A stretch of 33,269 nt of DNA from JBFXAF01 sp050178915 (GCA_050178915.1 JBFXFO010000028.1:1-33269); one strand, 5' to 3'. Shown: positions 1-7,918, counted from the first letter of the stretch. Notes: generated from the letters alone by a model not told the origin. Numbers and translations are program-made.

Positions 1-163
1 CTCTACAGGTGAGTTGTTGAGTGTCAAGGATGGATGTAGTGTTTTTTAGGGAGGGTTTCGCCGTCTCTCCACAGGCACGTACGAACTACCGTTGGCAGTC
101 AGCGAGGCAGTGCGCTAACAACGCGCGCCTCATTCCAAGGATTCCGAAAGCGAATAGCGCCAC

Positions 164-1021
164 ATGCCTCGCTCTGCATCGGACAAGGGCCTGAAGATCT
201 CCGACCTCAGTCGGGTCACCGGCGTTCCCGTGTCGACCTTGCGCATCTGGGGTGATCAGGGCCTGCTGCACCCAAAGGTCACGCCCGCCGGCTACCGGAT
301 CTATAACGAAGGGCATGTACGCCAGGTCGCCGACATCAAGCGCCTACGGACGCTGCAGGGGCTGAGCATCGCTGCCATCAAGGCATCGCTGCCTGACGCG
401 CCAGCGTCCGACGAGACCGACACGGGCTCCGGCGCCGCCGTCGCATCGACAGGCCGCCCGATCGAAGCCGGCAACGATGCCGTCGGGGCAAGGTTGAGAG
501 CGCTGCGGCGCGCGCGCAATTTCACCATCAAGGAGGCCGCAAAGGCAGCCGGCGTCGATGCTTCGGTGCTTGCCTCGATCGAGCGCACGTCGCTGGGCGT
601 GCAGATTCCCGAGGCCAAAGCGCTTGCCTCGTTCTACGGGGTGACGCTGACCTCACTCATGGCCAGCCCGCTCTCCGACGCCAACAAGGAAGTCGCCACT
701 CTGGCCGAAGGCGGCCAGATCCTGCCGACGCTCGGGCGCGGGCTTCGCATCGAGCAGTTGGCGACCGGGCGTGACATGATGGACTGCCAGCGCTGGTTCC
801 TCGACCCGGGCGTCAACAGCCACGGCTCGTACAGCCATGACGGCGAAGAATTCGTCTACGTCCTGCTGGGAGAATTCAGGCTGGTGATCGAGGACACGCG
901 AATCCACCACCTGCACCAGGGCGAAAGCATCTATTTCAAGAGCAACTGGAAGCACGCATGGAGCAATCCCGGCAAAACGACCGCGGTGCTGCTCTGGGTC
1001 AACACGCCTCCCAGCTTCTAG
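164..1021 (+). CDS. MerR-HTH / Xre-HTH / cupin transcriptional regulator
   Basis: A 285-residue predicted transcription factor with three recognisable parts. Residues about 11-75 look like a MerR winged helix (ISDLSRVTGVPVSTLRIW, then GYRIY and a recognition-helix extension). After a low-complexity linker (about 80-105), residues about 108-165 form a second helix-turn-helix of the Xre/Cro type (LRALRRARNFTIKEAAKAAG, then SVLASIER). Residues about 190-283 form a cupin barrel: H225, E228/E229 and G236 fit motif 1, and H264 fits motif 2, so a metal or small ligand may bind. Xre-cupin proteins such as PuuR-type regulators usually have only one DNA-binding domain; the extra MerR domain is the odd part. 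The ligand cannot be told. The upstream 160 bases hold no gene, and the next gene is convergent, so no target is obvious from context; autoregulation is only a guess. Domain assignment is confident, biological role unknown. Confidence 0.88.
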   Translation: MPRSASDKGLKISDLSRVTGVPVSTLRIWGDQGLLHPKVTPAGYRIYNEGHVRQVADIKRLRTLQGLSIAAIKASLPDAPASDETDTGSGAAVASTGRPIEAGNDAVGARLRALRRARNFTIKEAAKAAGVDASVLASIERTSLGVQIPEAKALASFYGVTLTSLMASPLSDANKEVATLAEGGQILPTLGRGLRIEQLATGRDMMDCQRWFLDPGVNSHGSYSHDGEEFVYVLLGEFRLVIEDTRIHHLHQGESIYFKSNWKHAWSNPGKTTAVLLWVNTPPSF

Positions 1022-1027
1022 GCGCCG

Positions 1028-1477
1028 TCAGAGCTTCATCTCGTAGAGATTGAACGACGTCTTGGTCGAGTGGCGGTCATAGAGTGTCCGCGCACGGTAG
1101 TTGTCGTCACCAGTCAGCCAGCGGATGATGGCCCAGCCGCGCCTGCGCCCGATGTCGCCCAGATGCTGCAGCATCAACTCGCCGATCTTGCCGCCGCGCA
1201 CCGTGGAATCCACGAACAGGTCATCGAGGAAGCCCACCTCCGTGCCAGCCATAGGGCGCGGCATCATCCGATAGTGCGCAATCCCCACCGGCTTCCCGTC
1301 CGCGAACGCCATGAGGCCCTCGAGCCCGTAGCTGGGGTCGTGCAGCCATCCCCAGACCCGCTCGGCGATCTCCGAAGTCATCTCTCTCCGGTAGAACTGG
1401 ACATATCCCGTGAACAGCCGCTCCCAATCTTTGCGATGCTCTCGACATTCGCCGATCGACAAAATCTCGATTTTCAT
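1028..1477 (-). CDS. GNAT family N-acetyltransferase
   Basis: A 149-residue single-domain Gcn5-related acetyltransferase. It would transfer an acetyl group from acetyl-CoA to an amine; the substrate is not identifiable. The acetyl-CoA binding region is seen as FLDDLFVDSTVRGGKIGELM (motif A, with the R-x-x-K-I-G form of the usual R/Q-x-x-G-x-G/A loop) followed by a helix and a C-terminal motif B (NYRARTLYDRHSTKTSFNLY), which resembles the phosphinothricin and diamine acetyltransferase style. I start it at the ATG at 1477 because GGAGGGA sits just upstream; a longer frame to 1510 would place that SD inside the gene. It is convergent with the upstream regulator, with only six bases between them. 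Confidence 0.85.
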   Translation of the reverse strand: MKIEILSIGECREHRKDWERLFTGYVQFYRREMTSEIAERVWGWLHDPSYGLEGLMAFADGKPVGIAHYRMMPRPMAGTEVGFLDDLFVDSTVRGGKIGELMLQHLGDIGRRRGWAIIRWLTGDDNYRARTLYDRHSTKTSFNLYEMKL

Positions 1478-2143
1478 AGCTCCCTCCACACCACAACGAA
1501 AACCTTCCAATGATCCTGCGTCATTTGAAGAGTTTATTCAATGGAGTCTTCAAAAGGCGGTTTAGTTTGCGAACACCTGCGGGGCTTGCTCCAGGTCCAG
1601 CGATCCATCGGCGGCAAGCAATGCAGGCGTCTATGGCGTTCACAGACTGGCACCAGCCCTCGCGGCTGCCCGCACATGCGTGCAAAACAAGCATCTGAAA
1701 TGGTCAGGCTACCTATAGCGGACCTAGTCCAAGCAAAGCGCATCTATCGGATGGCTTTTAAGAACCGGCCGACCTTCACGCAGTTCAACGAGTTCAACGT
1801 CGATCCGTGAAGCCGCAGAGGGAGACGATCGAGTTCCCGCCCTGGAGGCGATACGCGTGAACTCGTTTGGGCAGTAGTGCGCCCGCGGCCGGGAGCCTGG
1901 CCAGACGGTCTGCAATCCGAAGCTGTCATCGTGCCAAACGAGATCGTCCCTCTCCCAACAATATTCGCGTGGTGGTCTCACTTGGCGGTAGTCGCGCTTC
2001 GGCCGCGACACACTTTGCAGCCTCGCCACAAAACGAGCCTAGGTACTCCGTCTAGGTACAAATTGTGAGTGGGATCAAATATGGGGACAATCTGAGAATC
2101 GACTCAGAAAAGTATTCAATAACAATATCTTAAAGAAAGATGT
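1478..2143. other. Gene-poor stretch next to the tRNA-Ser 3' end
   Basis: About 670 bases with no convincing gene. Short open frames exist on both strands but they have no recognisable domains, overlap each other and lack good ribosome binding sites. The base composition near 2050-2143 is clearly more AT-rich than the neighbours. The stretch abuts the 3' end of the tRNA gene, a common integration point for mobile elements, but I see no integrase gene and no second copy of the tRNA 3' end. Confidence 0.6.
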
Positions 2144-2233
2144 TGGCGGAGGGAGTGGGATTCGAACCCACGGTGGAGTCGCCCCCACGCCGGTTTTCAA
2201 GACCGGAGCCTTAAACCGCTCGGCCATCCCTCC
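2144..2233 (-). tRNA. tRNA-Ser (anticodon TGA)
   Basis: Reading the minus strand, the molecule starts GGAGGGATGGCCGAGC, has the anticodon arm with loop CTTGAAA (anticodon TGA), a long variable arm typical of class II serine tRNAs, the T arm GGTTCGAATCC, and ends with CTCCCTCC plus an encoded CCA. The acceptor stem GGAGGGA pairs with TCCCTCC. It decodes UCA and, with wobble, other UCN serine codons. It lies about 75 bases downstream of gatB on the same strand. Confidence 0.97.
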
Positions 2234-2307
2234 AGCGGCCCGGCTTTACCGTCCGCCAACGCCGCGCGTCAACGAAAGAAGCCGCGCCGTGCTGTTCGAG
2301 GCCCGGA

Positions 2308-3804
2308 CTACAGCCCGAGCTTGACCTTCACCAGATCGTTGACCGCCTGCGGGTTGGCCTTGCCGCCCGTCGCCTTCATGACCTGACCGACAAACCACCC
2401 TGCCAGCGTCGGCTTCGCCTTCGCCTGCTCGACCTTGTCCGGGTTGGCAGCGATGATCTCGTCAACGGCCTTTTCGATCGCGCCGGTGTCGGTGACCTGC
2501 CTCAGGCCGCGCGACTCGACCAGCGCCGCAGGGTCGCCGCCCTCGTTCCAGACAATCTCGAACAGATCCTTGGCAATCTTGCCCGAGATGGTTCCCTCGC
2601 GGATGAGGTCGATGATTCCGCCAAGCTGAGCCGGCGAAACGGGCGCGGCTTCGATTTCCTTGCCGGCCTTGTTCAATGCGCCGAGCAGATCGTTGATCAC
2701 CCAGTTGGCGGCGAGCTTGCCGTCACGGCCTTCGGCCACCTGCTCGTAGTAGTCGGCGATCGCCTTCTCGGAGACCAGCACCGACGCGTCATAGGCTGAC
2801 AGGCCAAGCTTCTCGATGAGCCGCTGGCGCTTATCGTCGGGCAGTTCCGGGAGGCCGACGGCGAGTGCATCGACGTAGGCCTGGTCGAACTCGAGCGGCA
2901 GCAGATCCGGATCGGGGAAATAGCGGTAGTCATGCGCTTCTTCCTTTGAGCGCATGGACCGCGTTTCGCCCTTGCCGGGATCGAACAGGCGGGTCTCCTG
3001 GTCGATGCTTCCACCCTCTTCCAGAATGCCGATCTGGCGACGAGCCTCGTACTCGATTGCCTGCCCGACAAAGCGGATCGAGTTGACGTTCTTGATTTCG
3101 CAGCGCGTGCCGAACGGCCCGCCGGGGCGACGCACGGAGACGTTCACGTCGGCGCGCATGGAACCCTCGTCCATGTTGCCGTCACAGGTGCCGAGATAGC
3201 GCACGATCGTGCGCAGCTTCGTCAGATAGGCCTTGGCCTCGTCGGAGGAGCGCAGGTCGGGTTTGGAGACGATCTCCATGAGCGCGACGCCGGAACGGTT
3301 GAGGTCCACATAGGACATCGTCGGGTGCTGGTCGTGCATCGACTTGCCGGCATCCTGCTCAAGATGCAGGCGCTCCACGCCAACCTGGATGTCCTCGAAA
3401 TTGCCTTTCGAGTCTGGTCCGACCGACACGGTCACGGTGCCCTCGCCCACGATCGGCTGCTTGTACTGCGAAATCTGGTAGCCCTGCGGCAGGTCCGGAT
3501 AGAAGTAGTTCTTCCGGTCGAAGACGGAGCGGTGATTGATCTGCGCCTTCAGGCCGAGCCCGGTGCGGATCGCCTGCCGCACACATTCTTCGTTGATCAC
3601 GGGAAGCATCCCGGGCATCGCGGCATCGACGAGCGAAACGTTGGCGTTCGGCGCCGCGCCAAAGGCAGTAGACGCGCCAGAGAACAGTTTTGCCTCTGAG
3701 GTGACCTGCGCGTGCACCTCCATGCCAATGATGACCTCCCAGTCGCCGGTGGCGCCGGGGATCAGTCGCTTCGGGTCGGGCGTGCGGGTATCGACGAGGC
3801 TCAT
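2308..3804 (-). CDS. gatB: Aspartyl/glutamyl-tRNA(Asn/Gln) amidotransferase subunit B
   Basis: The 498-residue GatB subunit of the cytoplasmic GatCAB complex, which phosphorylates and then amidates misacylated Glu-tRNA(Gln) (and Asp-tRNA(Asn)) using ammonia from GatA. Visible family marks are WEVIIGMEVHAQ near residue 22, the signature region YFYPDLPQGYQISQYKQPI, the block DLNRSGVALMEIVSKPD, and the C-terminal YqeY-like tRNA-binding tail ending in GWFVGQVMKATGGKANPQAV. Length is normal for the family. The ATG at 3804 is the only in-frame start after an in-frame stop about 60 bases upstream, but it has no ordinary Shine-Dalgarno; instead the 11 bases GACACCTCCGC just before it form one arm of a stem (see leader feature). 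gatA and gatC are not in the window. Confidence 0.97.
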   Translation of the reverse strand: MSLVDTRTPDPKRLIPGATGDWEVIIGMEVHAQVTSEAKLFSGASTAFGAAPNANVSLVDAAMPGMLPVINEECVRQAIRTGLGLKAQINHRSVFDRKNYFYPDLPQGYQISQYKQPIVGEGTVTVSVGPDSKGNFEDIQVGVERLHLEQDAGKSMHDQHPTMSYVDLNRSGVALMEIVSKPDLRSSDEAKAYLTKLRTIVRYLGTCDGNMDEGSMRADVNVSVRRPGGPFGTRCEIKNVNSIRFVGQAIEYEARRQIGILEEGGSIDQETRLFDPGKGETRSMRSKEEAHDYRYFPDPDLLPLEFDQAYVDALAVGLPELPDDKRQRLIEKLGLSAYDASVLVSEKAIADYYEQVAEGRDGKLAANWVINDLLGALNKAGKEIEAAPVSPAQLGGIIDLIREGTISGKIAKDLFEIVWNEGGDPAALVESRGLRQVTDTGAIEKAVDEIIAANPDKVEQAKAKPTLAGWFVGQVMKATGGKANPQAVNDLVKVKLGL

Positions 3805-3809
3805 ACTGG

Positions 3810-3863
3810 GCGGAGGTGTCCGTTTGTCGTGCGCTTGTCTCGCGACAAGATCGACACCTCCGC
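3810..3863 (-). promoter_or_regulatory. Structured leader immediately upstream of gatB
   Basis: In the gatB mRNA sense, GCGGAGGTGTC and GACACCTCCGC form a perfect 11-base inverted repeat whose second arm ends six bases before the gatB ATG. Inside it, TTGTC-GCGA-GACAA forms a small hairpin with a GNRA-type loop. The first arm carries a perfect SD-like GGAGG, followed by a TTG-initiated 15-codon frame (reading SRDKRTTNGHLRPV after the start) whose TGA overlaps the gatB ATG as ATGA. The structure is directly visible; a role in translational control of gatB is inference. There is no T-run, so it is not a classic terminator. Confidence 0.5.
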
Positions 3864-3871
3864 TAAATCAA

Positions 3872-3892
3872 TCGCCCGGCTTGCGCAACCGG
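3872..3892 (-). terminator. Possible weak terminator or attenuator hairpin between the CBS gene and gatB
   Basis: In the minus-strand sense CCCGG-TTGCGCAA-GCCGGG can fold into a GC-rich hairpin shortly after the CBS-protein stop codon. It is followed only by a weak T-containing run, so termination would be partial at best. Confidence 0.3.
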
Positions 3893-3905
3893 GACGGCCG
3901 CTGCA

Positions 3906-4337
3906 TCAGGCGGTGGCGATGTAGGTGCGGATTTCCTCCGCTTCCTTCTCGACATCCTCGATGCGCCGCTTCACCACGTCGCCGATGGACACGATTCCGT
4001 CCAGACGGCCGTCTTTTTCGACGGGAAGGTGACGGAAGCGGCCCCGCGTCATGATCTCCATGACCTCGTTGACCGTGTGACGTTCGTTGCAGACCTTCAC
4101 CTTCGCGGTCATGCACGCACGGACGTGCCGGTCGAGCGCTTCGGCTCCGTCCTTGGAAAGCGTCCGCACGATGTCACGCTCCGAGAGAATGCCGACAATC
4201 TTGCGGTCGGCTCCGGTAACAACCAGCGCGCCGATGCGATTGTCTGCAAGCACCTGGATCGCGTCTTTGAGTGTTGCGTTGGGTCCAAGAGTGAAAACGT
4301 CGTGGCCCTTCTCTTCCAGGATGGCCTTGACCGTCAT
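3906..4337 (-). CDS. CBS-domain pair protein
   Basis: A 143-residue protein made of two CBS motifs, which together form a Bateman module that usually binds adenosyl nucleotides. The first CBS covers about residues 5-65 (FTLGPNATLKDAIQVLADNR, IGALVV, IVGILSERDIVR) and the second about 75-140 (VCNERHTVNEVMEIMTRGRF, RHLPVEKDGRLDGIVSIGDV). No enzyme or channel domain is attached. Such stand-alone pairs are common in Hyphomicrobiales and their roles are mostly unknown. The ATG at 4337 is chosen because AGGAGGA lies five bases upstream; a longer frame to 4427 has no SD and no homology. It precedes gatB on the same strand with about 100 bases between. Confidence 0.93.
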   Translation of the reverse strand: MTVKAILEEKGHDVFTLGPNATLKDAIQVLADNRIGALVVTGADRKIVGILSERDIVRTLSKDGAEALDRHVRACMTAKVKVCNERHTVNEVMEIMTRGRFRHLPVEKDGRLDGIVSIGDVVKRRIEDVEKEAEEIRTYIATA

Positions 4338-4460
4338 GGGCGTCCTCCTGCTTTCGCTGCATCTTGTTCGCCGCGCCGCCGATGGACACGGCGCAGTCAT
4401 GGTGACTCTCATAACCGGCGAATTCAAGTATGGTTGCCCAGGGCCTGTGTGCAGGTCGGC

Positions 4461-5579
4461 TTATGCCCGGCGAAGCGCCTCTGCCGGCGTGTGCGAAACC
4501 GCACGCCAGGCCGGGTAGAGCGAGCCCAGCGTGGCGAGAGCCAATGCGCCGAGCACGCTGATCGCGATGATTCCGCTCGACGGTGCGAAACTCAGATAGG
4601 TTCCGATCGTCGGGAGCCAGCTGAAGAAGCTGCAGGCGACGAACCCGAGCGGGATGCCCACGATGGCGCCTGCGAGCCCGATGATCATACCTTCCAGCAC
4701 GATCATTGCCATGATGCGGCGGTCGCTCCAGCCGATCGCCATCATGATTCCGGTCTCGCGGATACGCTCCTGCACGGCCATCAGCAGCACGTTCAGGACG
4801 GAAAGCCCGGCAGTGAACAGCGCGATGATCGAGATGGTGGTCGAGATCGCCTTCAGCACCTTCACGTTGCGGTCGCGGGCAAGCAGCTGGTCCGTCGGGG
4901 CGATGGTGACCGGCGCCAGCGCGAGGATCGACTGCTTGATCGTCTCGATCTGCGCGTCGCTCTGTCCGGGCTGGAGCGCGACGTGGAATACCGTCACCTG
5001 CCCCTCGCGGAACGCCAGCTCCTGCAGATCCTGCAGTCGCATCATCAGGCTGCCGCGATTGACGCCCGACTGGTAGTCGTTGACCCCGATGACCTGCACC
5101 GGATGGTCGAAGACGGTGATCGTATCCCCGGTCTTCTTCTCGAGAACGTTGGCGAGCTGCTGGCCGAGCACGGCCACGAAGCGCTCGCCAGGCGCGGGCA
5201 GGCGCCCCTCTGTCAGCGGCATCGCCGGCCAGAAATAGCTCTCCTCGGCCATGCCGAAGGTGATGAAGGTGTTCTCGCCGTCTACCGGCGCAAACATCGC
5301 CAGCTCGCCGGCAACGCCGGCAACGCCCGGCAGCGCCACGATCTTCGGCCCAAGCGTGACATCGACGAAGCCCTGGAAGAAATCGGACCCGCCCTTCTGC
5401 GTTACGGTGAAGTCCGCGCCGCGCTCCCTGGCGCTCTCATAGCTGGTGTTCTCGATACTGTCCGAGAGCGACATCAGCGCCAGCGCGGTGCCGATGGCGA
5501 GACCGACGGAGAGCAGCAGCAGAAGCGTACGCGCAGGCCGCCGCAGCAGGTTGCGCAGCGCAAGCGTGGCAATGTTCAT
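4461..5579 (-). CDS. FtsX/MacB-type ABC transporter permease
   Basis: A 372-residue inner-membrane permease of the FtsX-like (type VII, MacB/LolC) family. One transmembrane helix at residues about 14-38 (ARTLLLLLSVGLAIGTALAL) is followed by a large periplasmic MacB-like domain (about 40-240) and three C-terminal helices (around 250-275, 295-325 and 335-360), ending in the typical PAWRAVSHTPAEALRRA. The permease start overlaps the ATPase stop by four bases (ATGA), so the two are translationally coupled. Proteins of this type do not usually carry substrate across the inner membrane but move their periplasmic domain to act on a partner or lipid substrate. The partner here is probably the MlaC-like protein encoded first in the same operon. 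Confidence 0.93.
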   Translation of the reverse strand: MNIATLALRNLLRRPARTLLLLLSVGLAIGTALALMSLSDSIENTSYESARERGADFTVTQKGGSDFFQGFVDVTLGPKIVALPGVAGVAGELAMFAPVDGENTFITFGMAEESYFWPAMPLTEGRLPAPGERFVAVLGQQLANVLEKKTGDTITVFDHPVQVIGVNDYQSGVNRGSLMMRLQDLQELAFREGQVTVFHVALQPGQSDAQIETIKQSILALAPVTIAPTDQLLARDRNVKVLKAISTTISIIALFTAGLSVLNVLLMAVQERIRETGIMMAIGWSDRRIMAMIVLEGMIIGLAGAIVGIPLGFVACSFFSWLPTIGTYLSFAPSSGIIAISVLGALALATLGSLYPAWRAVSHTPAEALRRA

Positions 5580-6307
5580 TCAGCCGCCCTGACCATCCGC
5601 AGCGTGTCCTCAGCCACGCGCCCGTCGCGAATGCGGATCGTGCGATCCGCCGTTGCAGCGATGCCATTGTCGTGCGTGACAAGAACGAGAGACACGCCGC
5701 TCTCCTCGCGCAAAGACAGCAGCAGCTTCATCACTGCGGCCGCGTTGGCGCTGTCCAGATTGCCCGTGGGTTCGTCGCAGATCAGAAGCTCGGGCCGGTT
5801 CGCCAGCGCACGGGCGATTGCCACACGCTGCCGTTCGCCGCCCGACAGCGCGAATGGCGCGTGGTCGAAGCGTCCGCCCAGCCCCACCTGCTCCAACAGC
5901 GCCGCCGCCCGGGTCTTCGCCTCGGCCGTCGGCATCCCGGTGCCGCTCATCGCCACGGCGACATTCTCGAACGCGCTCAGTGTCGGCAGCAGCAGGAATT
6001 CCTGGAACACGACGCCGATGCGCGAGCGGCGCAGGTCCGTCCACGTCTTCTTTCCGCGGATCGGTTCGCCGCACCAGAGCACGGAGCCCGATGTGGGACG
6101 GTCGAAGCCGGCCATGATATGCACAAGACTGCTCTTGCCGCTGCCGCTTGGACCGACAATCGAAGTGAATGTGCCGCGCTCGATGGTCAGGCTGATGTCG
6201 CGCAAGGCAACGACCGAGCCGTCGTCGAAACTCCGATGCACATTGTCGAGGGTCAGGAGCGGGGCCGTCGCAGCGGCCGCGGCGGTTGCGCTCCGCACTC
6301 TAGCCAC
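5576..6307 (-). CDS. ABC transporter ATP-binding protein (LolD/MacB type)
   Basis: A 243-residue nucleotide-binding subunit. Walker A is GPSGSGKSS, the Q-loop lies in GVVFQEFLLLP, the ABC signature is LSGGERQR, Walker B is LLICDEPTGNLD and the switch histidine is in VLVTHD. Its closest relatives by eye are LolD, MacB and FtsE-like ATPases that work with FtsX-type permeases, which fits the next gene. The start is uncertain: the GTG at 6307 overlaps the stop of the MlaC-like gene by eight bases and has no clear SD; translation is probably coupled. The alanine-rich first 15 residues are not part of the domain. Confidence 0.93.
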   Translation of the reverse strand: MARVRSATAAAAATAPLLTLDNVHRSFDDGSVVALRDISLTIERGTFTSIVGPSGSGKSSLVHIMAGFDRPTSGSVLWCGEPIRGKKTWTDLRRSRIGVVFQEFLLLPTLSAFENVAVAMSGTGMPTAEAKTRAAALLEQVGLGGRFDHAPFALSGGERQRVAIARALANRPELLICDEPTGNLDSANAAAVMKLLLSLREESGVSLVLVTHDNGIAATADRTIRIRDGRVAEDTLRMVRAAE

Positions 6308-6878
6308 CCATCGAACTGACGAGCTTGGTCACGTCGCCATCGTAATTGTCGAGAATGGCCTTCGCGTCGCGCCGCGCGGCGGTGGCCAGGCTGCGCCCGT
6401 CAATCGTCATGTCGACGGCCTTGAGCTGCCCGCCGGAGCCGGCGCGGACACGCCAGATGACAGTGCGCTGCTTGCCCTTGGACTGGCGCACGGCAAGGTT
6501 GCTGTCGCCGTCAGGGCCGGCGCGCACGCCGACGAGTTGCATGACGTTGCCGGCGATCTCGCGCCCGCTCTTGGTGCAATCGCTGGTGGCGCGCTTGCCA
6601 AGCCCCTTCACGTAGGACGCGCGGTGCTTGGCATTCATGCGCTTCCACGCCTCTCCGGTGATGGAGACGGCCATGGCTTCGAGGTCGAAGGTCTGCTGCA
6701 CGAGCGCTGCGCACGCCGAACGAATCGACGCACGGTCGGAGGGATTGGCGGATTCCACTGTCGCGTTGATCCGCTTGACGAAGGCATCGGTCGCAGACTG
6801 GTCGAGTGCGTAGGCGCCGGGCATGGCAATCATCAGTCCGCCGAGCATGCACCCCAAGATCTGGGTTTTTCGCATCAT
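6300..6878 (-). CDS. MlaC/Ttg2-like periplasmic lipid-binding protein
   Basis: A 192-residue exported protein with a signal peptide (hydrophobic stretch ILGCMLGGLMIAMPGAYA, likely cut after AYA). The mature part resembles the Ttg2/MlaC family: the helix FDLEAMAVSITGEAWKRMNA followed by a KHRASYVKGL block, a beta region ending in LKAVDMTIDGRSLATAARRD and the closing helix DNYDGDVTKLVSSM match the family pattern. MlaC proteins carry phospholipid between membranes through the periplasm. Two cysteines (in IRSACAALV and ATSDCTKS) could form a disulfide. It is the first gene of a three-gene operon with an ATPase and an FtsX-type permease rather than the usual MlaFED set. Starts possible at TTG 6884, ATG 6878 and ATG 6875; none has a strong SD. 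The family call is by pattern, not search. Confidence 0.78.
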   Translation of the reverse strand: MMRKTQILGCMLGGLMIAMPGAYALDQSATDAFVKRINATVESANPSDRASIRSACAALVQQTFDLEAMAVSITGEAWKRMNAKHRASYVKGLGKRATSDCTKSGREIAGNVMQLVGVRAGPDGDSNLAVRQSKGKQRTVIWRVRAGSGGQLKAVDMTIDGRSLATAARRDAKAILDNYDGDVTKLVSSMGG

Positions 6879-6993
6879 TCTCAAGGCTGCCGTTCTATCG
6901 ATTTCAGGATTCGGCGTCCGTGCACCGCGAATCTGTCGGCTTTATGCCCAAGGCCAGACTAGTGCCACAATGCCGCAGAGGCAAAGGCTTTGG

Positions 6994-7773
6994 TCATTCC
7001 GTGGGGGCGCCGGCCACCCGTCTCCGTCCTGGTCCGAAGTAGCCGATCCCGAAGAAGCCGGCGACGAAGCCTCCGATATGGGCCTCCCAGGCGATGCTGT
7101 CCTCGCCCGCCCCCATCCCGACCAGCCCCGTCACGAGGTTGATTGCCATCCAGACGGCGAGGAAGGTGATCACCGGCCGCAGGCGCAGCACGACGCTGAC
7201 TGGCAGCACCGGTCCAGCGAAGGCAGGTTTGCCGTCGACCCGGCTGATGCGGAAGCCGAACCGTGCCGCCGCGCCCATCATGCCCGAGATCGCACCAGAC
7301 GCTCCGACCAGCGGCGTCGGATCGTACGGATGCAGCGCAAAGTGCAGCGCCGCCGCGGCGATCGCCGTCACCGCCCAGAACAGCAGAAAGGCGACGGTGC
7401 CGAGACGATGCGCCAGCGGCGAGCCGAAGGCGGCCAGCCAGATCATGTTGACCGCGATATGCGCAACAGAGGCGTGCAGGAACGAGTAGGTCAGCGGCGC
7501 CGTGAAGGTGAAGACGTCCAGCTCGAAGCGGCCGTTGTAGAACAGGGGGACGAACGCGGTCCGCGCGAAGATCCAGTTCGCCGTAGCGTCATCGAGCACC
7601 GACATCAGGACGATATAGACGCCGACGCACAGCGCGATGAGTGCGACGACGACCGGCGCAAGGTTGAACGCCGGCTCGCGGCGGGGCGCCTGCTCTTCAG
7701 GCGGCACAGGCTGCGGCCCGCCGCCCTGCCCGTCCAAGTCGTCGCGCTGTGGTGACTGCATGGACGCGCACAT
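6994..7773 (-). CDS. Rhomboid family intramembrane serine protease
   Basis: A protein of about 259 residues with six predicted membrane helices. The catalytic serine is in GASGAISG, the catalytic histidine in AHIGGFVAGFF in the last helix, and the family's conserved HxxxN is present as HIAVNMIWL in helix 2. Rhomboids cut single-pass membrane proteins inside the bilayer. A proline-rich cytoplasmic N-terminus (QPVPPEEQAPRREP) precedes helix 1. The start is unsure: ATG at 7773 or 7761, neither with a good SD; I use the first ATG. A strong terminator just upstream separates it from any transcript coming from further right. Confidence 0.9.
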   Translation of the reverse strand: MCASMQSPQRDDLDGQGGGPQPVPPEEQAPRREPAFNLAPVVVALIALCVGVYIVLMSVLDDATANWIFARTAFVPLFYNGRFELDVFTFTAPLTYSFLHASVAHIAVNMIWLAAFGSPLAHRLGTVAFLLFWAVTAIAAAALHFALHPYDPTPLVGASGAISGMMGAAARFGFRISRVDGKPAFAGPVLPVSVVLRLRPVITFLAVWMAINLVTGLVGMGAGEDSIAWEAHIGGFVAGFFGIGYFGPGRRRVAGAPTE

Positions 7774-7851
7774 AGCCCAGCGGGCGTGCAGGCGCAAAGG
7801 AAAGCCGCCCAGTCGTCCCCCGCGCGCCTTGACGCTGTCGCGCGCGGGCAA

Positions 7852-7883
7852 AGAAAAAGCCGTCCAGGTTGCCCTGGACGGCT
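7852..7883 (-). terminator. Rho-independent terminator (minus strand)
   Basis: AGCCGTCCAGG and CCTGGACGGCT form a perfect 11-pair stem with a four-base loop, followed on the minus strand by TTTTTCTTT. It ends a minus-strand transcript that must begin to the right of 7884, where no large minus-strand gene exists. Confidence 0.88.
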
Positions 7884-7918
7884 GGTCGAGTCCCCACCCG
7901 AAATTCGTTGTCGAAGGG

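Noticed and set aside
2091..2106. CTGAG-AATCGA-CTCAG hairpin as a terminator for the tRNA
   Set aside because: The stem is only five pairs and no T-run follows on the minus strand.
3810..3863. gatB leader as a T-box or other known riboswitch
   Set aside because: No T-box sequence, specifier stem or known riboswitch core was seen; it is too short and the pairing is a simple stem.
4029..6962. A very long open frame (977 codons) on the plus strand across the CBS and ABC genes
   Set aside because: It is antisense to four clearly recognised minus-strand genes, is full of Arg and His, and has no domain. It is an effect of high GC and codon bias.
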